A stretch of DNA of 64,000 nucleotides. It comes from Sanderia malayensis. Lineage: Eukaryota; Cnidaria; Scyphozoa; Semaeostomeae; Pelagiidae. Of this stretch, positions 60,599-64,000 are shown piece after piece (position 1 is the first letter of the stretch; every line of letters starts with the position of its first letter). The position numbers were made by a program, and so were the translations under genes. The notes beneath the pieces were generated by a model. It saw only the letters and a list, made by a program, of their open reading frames with translations, ran no database searches and was not told where the DNA came from. The stretch covers positions 2,294,001 to 2,358,000 of the forward strand of contig RQOL01000772.1 in the NCBI GenBank assembly GCA_013076295.1, given 5' to 3'.

Positions 60599-63500
60599 TC
60601 AATCTTCTGATTGTCTTTTTTTCTCATCTGCTGACTGGCTGCTCTTTTTTCTTTGACTGGCTGTTTCCACTTCCTCCCCACCTTGCATTTCTCGAAATGA
60701 AGATGAAAGCATATAAGGTGGTGGCAAATTAGCCAGTCGATTAGCCTCAGGAGCTGTTCTGTTCAACAATTCATTGACTAATGTTGTTAGTTCATTGATT
60801 TTTCTATCCATTTGTTTGATGGTTCTTTCCTGCTTCTTCATCGATTTTGTTGTAGCATTCGTCACTTCTTCCAATTCCTTCTTAATACTTTTCTGCATTC
60901 CGCCTTCTTTAAAAGCATATTTGATATTCTCATCTATATCATCAACAATATCTTTTATCTGAAATGTCATCTTCTCCATAACTCCACCTTCCACCGAATC
61001 ATCGTCATCATAATAATCCGTCTGCAACACAAACAAATCAAAAATGAACATAACAGATATGAAAATAGGAGAATTTCAGATCACATTTCAGGTTGTAGTT
61101 TGAATGGCAGGTCAACTGCTGTCATACAGGTTAGCATTTGCATTACAGTAAGTAAACCTGTAATGGCGTACCAATGGGCTACAATTCATGTAGATGTGTT
61201 TTCGAAATGAGTTTCTGCTTCTATTTCCCAGTTTGGCTTCTGCATCAAGTATGGCGCTAGCTTGTTGCATTACAGCATTTGCTTTGGCATTATCATAGAC
61301 GCGCTGGAATGTATCAGACATCAATGCAATGAACAAATTGATCATCACAATACCAGATATGGCAATGAATACCCCAACCAACAATTGGGCCGTTAATCGA
61401 TCAATTGCCGTGATAGAATCAAAAGCAAAATCACCTAGAAATTAGAAAAAAATTGACAAGTTAAGTTCATCTTATTTATTTGACAGTTGGTTCATGATAT
61501 CGTTCAACTGGTTTGTATTTGGGGCTGTAGATAAGAATTAGATCAACTGAGTTTCAAATGTACCATTATATCTTCTTAATAAAAAATGTTATTAAGTAAA
61601 TCGCTCACCGACGACAGTAATTTGACTGACGGTGTATACCAAATCGTTGAATTTCTGCCAGGACTCGACAGGCTGTCCAGCTGCTTTCATTAAAGCAGCA
61701 TTTTCATCTCCACCAAATAAAATCCAAAATGCACAGACAAATGGAATGAAGACTTGGATGTAGAGAAATAAAAACTTTAAAGTATCATCAACAATATGTC
61801 CGATCATGACGATAAATGGACCTACAATAAACAAAAGCAATAAATTAAAAAGCAATCCTTTATAATACCCATGTTATCCATGTTTATAAGAATGTAGCGC
61901 AGTGTCTGTATGTGTATCCATATTTAAAACAAAGCAAGATGAGATTGTTTGCATCAAATTAAAACACTATCACATTTTTTATCTTTCCCTTCAGGTGCCG
62001 AGATTAGTAAAATCAAAATGGCTGTATAATGCTGCATGTACAATGGTAAAAATTGCTCATAAATGATAGCAATGAAGCTGAAACACACCCAATGCTTGAA
62101 ATGTCCTCAAAACTTTCATCAGTCTTAGCCAAATGAAAATAAGTGCTACTGCCATGAATATCGGATGCAAATTTTTTGCTTTACTGGATGGCCATGCAAC
62201 AGCAACTATTCTTGAAAGAATAACAGTTATAATGCATGCATATGTAATCCAATCAAAATAATTCCAGGCATCTTTGAAATAAGAGATGGTTGTTGTGTTG
62301 ACTTCTTTTATTTCCTGCTGAAGATATTTCTTCTCTTCAGGCCATCTTGGATGGCAGAATCTGAGGTCTCTTTCCAATTCTTTTCCTCTCCATTCTTTCC
62401 ATTTTGTGTTAGACAAAAATGAAGATTTATACTCCCAAAATTCCTGAAAGCAAAGTGACACAAATGAAGTAAACAGTTTTAAAAGTAAATTTGTGATATA
62501 ACAAAGCTCTTAAATCACTTAAAAACATTAATATCAACAGTGTAGTAAAATATTAGCCATGTAACTAAGAATAAAAATAACAAACATTACTTACAATGAA
62601 AATGTAGTATATTGTCCAAACAACAGCTATTGATTCAAGTGTAACATTCCACCATCGCGTTGATATTGGTTCATAATATTTGCGATTTCTGGGCAATGTT
62701 ACTCCAACAATAGTCCAAATAACAACAAAAAGAAACTGTGTAACGACTTGTATCAAACATCTTTTCTGCCCAAATTGATTCCATTTTACTTCGATAAGTT
62801 TTCTAAACACTGGATGCATAAGAAGATCCAAATGATGGAACTCTGTGGCACACTGAAAAACAACGGAATGAGTTGGTGAACATATTGAGTTGAATCAGTT
62901 CAAATAAAAAAAAAGCTATTTTACATATAATGCACGATAAACTCTTTCACTGTCATCCAAATGCTCTATCATCTTAAAGATAGAGGTAGCTTCCATATAG
63001 ATATGTATAATTCAAAAATTATGAATTCATCGATAAATGTAATTATTGTTTTGATTTCTTACCTCCATTGGCATTTTTGCACGGCTGCTATCCTTACCAG
63101 CATGCTTTGTTTCAAGGTAATTTAAGTAAAAGCATTGCTTACGATTTGCTCTGTCTGTTGTGTGAAATTGATTCAATGCTTCTTTGGCAATGAGTGGCAT
63201 CTTTTGTATCATCAATGTTAATGCTGGCAGTCCACTTGAATCACAAACACCAACTGGCACACCTTGGTCAACAAGATATTGTGCTGTTTCAGAGCGGTCT
63301 AATTCTGCTGCAACTTGAAGTGGTGTTCGATTCTTGTAATCTATATCGTGGACGTTACATCCAAGACTAAGCAACATTTTTAACGAGCTACATGCATCAT
63401 TCTTTGCTGCGTAATGTGTAGGTGTCTGGTATTCACCTGTTGTTCTTGCATGAATGCTTGCTGGAATAAAAAGATCAAAGTTAGTAGGTTTGTGTTTCTC

Positions 63501-64000
63501 TTAAGTTATTCTTTTTTGAAGCAAAATGAAAAACTTCCAGGCATGTAATTGATTATTCCCTACATCAGAATGAGCTAGGCATACAATAGGTATGCAATTG
63601 TTATTACAAATGTCTAAAATATGAATCTAAAAAAGGAAAAATGGCCATATGTTGAGATGACCATTCAAAACGATCTTTCCAACTAAGCCTCTAATCATCA
63701 TTTGATCAAACACAACGAAACGAAAGATCCGTCCCCATTCCCAGATTGCAATAGACGACAATAGAGCCCAACTGTGCAGAGTGGGAGAAACACATATGTC
63801 CGCACCCACGCGGTGAATAAATTAAGCACCCCCCGCAAATTTCAATTCATGGACATGTTAGAACATATCATATGGACATTGAAAACAACAATAATACCTC
63901 CATTCTTGACGAGAAATTCAACCATTTCTGCATAATCAACAGCGGCAGCGACATGCAGCGGGGTTCGGCCATATCTATCTCCTTTATTTATATCGGCGTT
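60599..64000 (-). CDS. Ankyrin-repeat TRPV-like cation channel (3' part; 5' end beyond the window)
   Basis: The gene runs off the right edge, so the N-terminus is missing. Exons from the edge downward encode ankyrin repeats (GRTPLHVAAAVDYAEMVEFL near 63900-64000; NRTPLQVAAELDRSETAQYL near 63270-63340). Six membrane segments follow: QVVTQFLFVVIWTIVGV (about 62710), NVTLESIAVVWTIYYIFI, FDWITYACIITVILSRIV, FMAVALIFIWLRLMKVL, LFLYIQVFIPFVCAFWIL, then a pore stretch SQITVVGDFAFDS and S6 VGVFIAISGIVMINLFIALM. After S6, SDTFQRVYDN...ASAILDAE parallels the TRPV post-S6 helix. The last exon (60599-61021) has an acidic start (TDYYDDDDS), a coiled coil (QMDRKINELTTLVNELLNR) and a Ser/Lys-rich end. It probably conducts cations at the plasma membrane; the stimulus is unknown. 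TRPA is the main alternative. Confidence 0.82.

Overview
This is animal (metazoan) nuclear DNA: AT-rich, gene-dense, with many short GT-AG introns. Most exons translate into conserved animal proteins (UBE3B, INO80B, PIPOX, MIOX, PHETA, TAF2, PPM1E/F, HGH1, an EFCAB5-like protein and a TRPV-like channel). High intron density, exon junctions that fit the vertebrate proteins, short intergenic gaps and many small DNA transposons suggest an invertebrate, perhaps an early-branching one such as a sponge or cnidarian. The species cannot be fixed from the sequence alone. All splice sites are my own reading by homology and GT/AG signals.

Layout. 1-3.3 kb: a gap, then a secreted fibrinogen-domain gene (+). 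3.7-12.9 kb: UBE3B (-), a HECT ubiquitin ligase of about 30 exons, with a satellite-like array and a nested small transposon in its introns. 13.2-14.9 kb: INO80B (-). 15.5-20.95 kb: a head-to-head pair, PIPOX (-) and MIOX (+), both metabolic oxidases. 22.1-23.2 kb: an intronless rhodopsin-class GPCR (+). 23.3-26.1 kb: an ankyrin-pseudokinase (-). 26.7-27.6 kb: a PHETA/sesquipedalian endosomal adaptor (-).

28.5-38.0 kb: a 175-bp satellite array with higher-order (4- and 5-monomer) structure. It is split by an apparently very young BEL/Pao LTR retrotransposon (30413-36612, -) with identical 217-bp LTRs and a 5-bp target duplication made from the satellite itself.

38.6-39.7 kb: a BRI3BP-like multi-pass membrane protein (+). 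40.5-48.1 kb: TAF2 (-). 48.8-50.7 kb: a PPM1E/F-type phosphatase (-), head-to-head with a small RNA ligase gene (51.0-51.9 kb, +). The ligase ends 36 bp from the end of HGH1 (52.0-53.2 kb, -). 53.7-60.0 kb: an EFCAB5-like gene (-). 60.6-64.0 kb: the 3' part of an ankyrin TRPV-like channel gene (-) that runs off the window.

The genes do not form one pathway; this looks like an ordinary compact housekeeping neighbourhood. The most notable items are the compact RNA ligase, the ankyrin-pseudokinase, the satellite with its fresh BEL insertion and diverged relatives in a UBE3B intron, and three families of TA-flanked miniature transposons, one with an empty-site copy next door.
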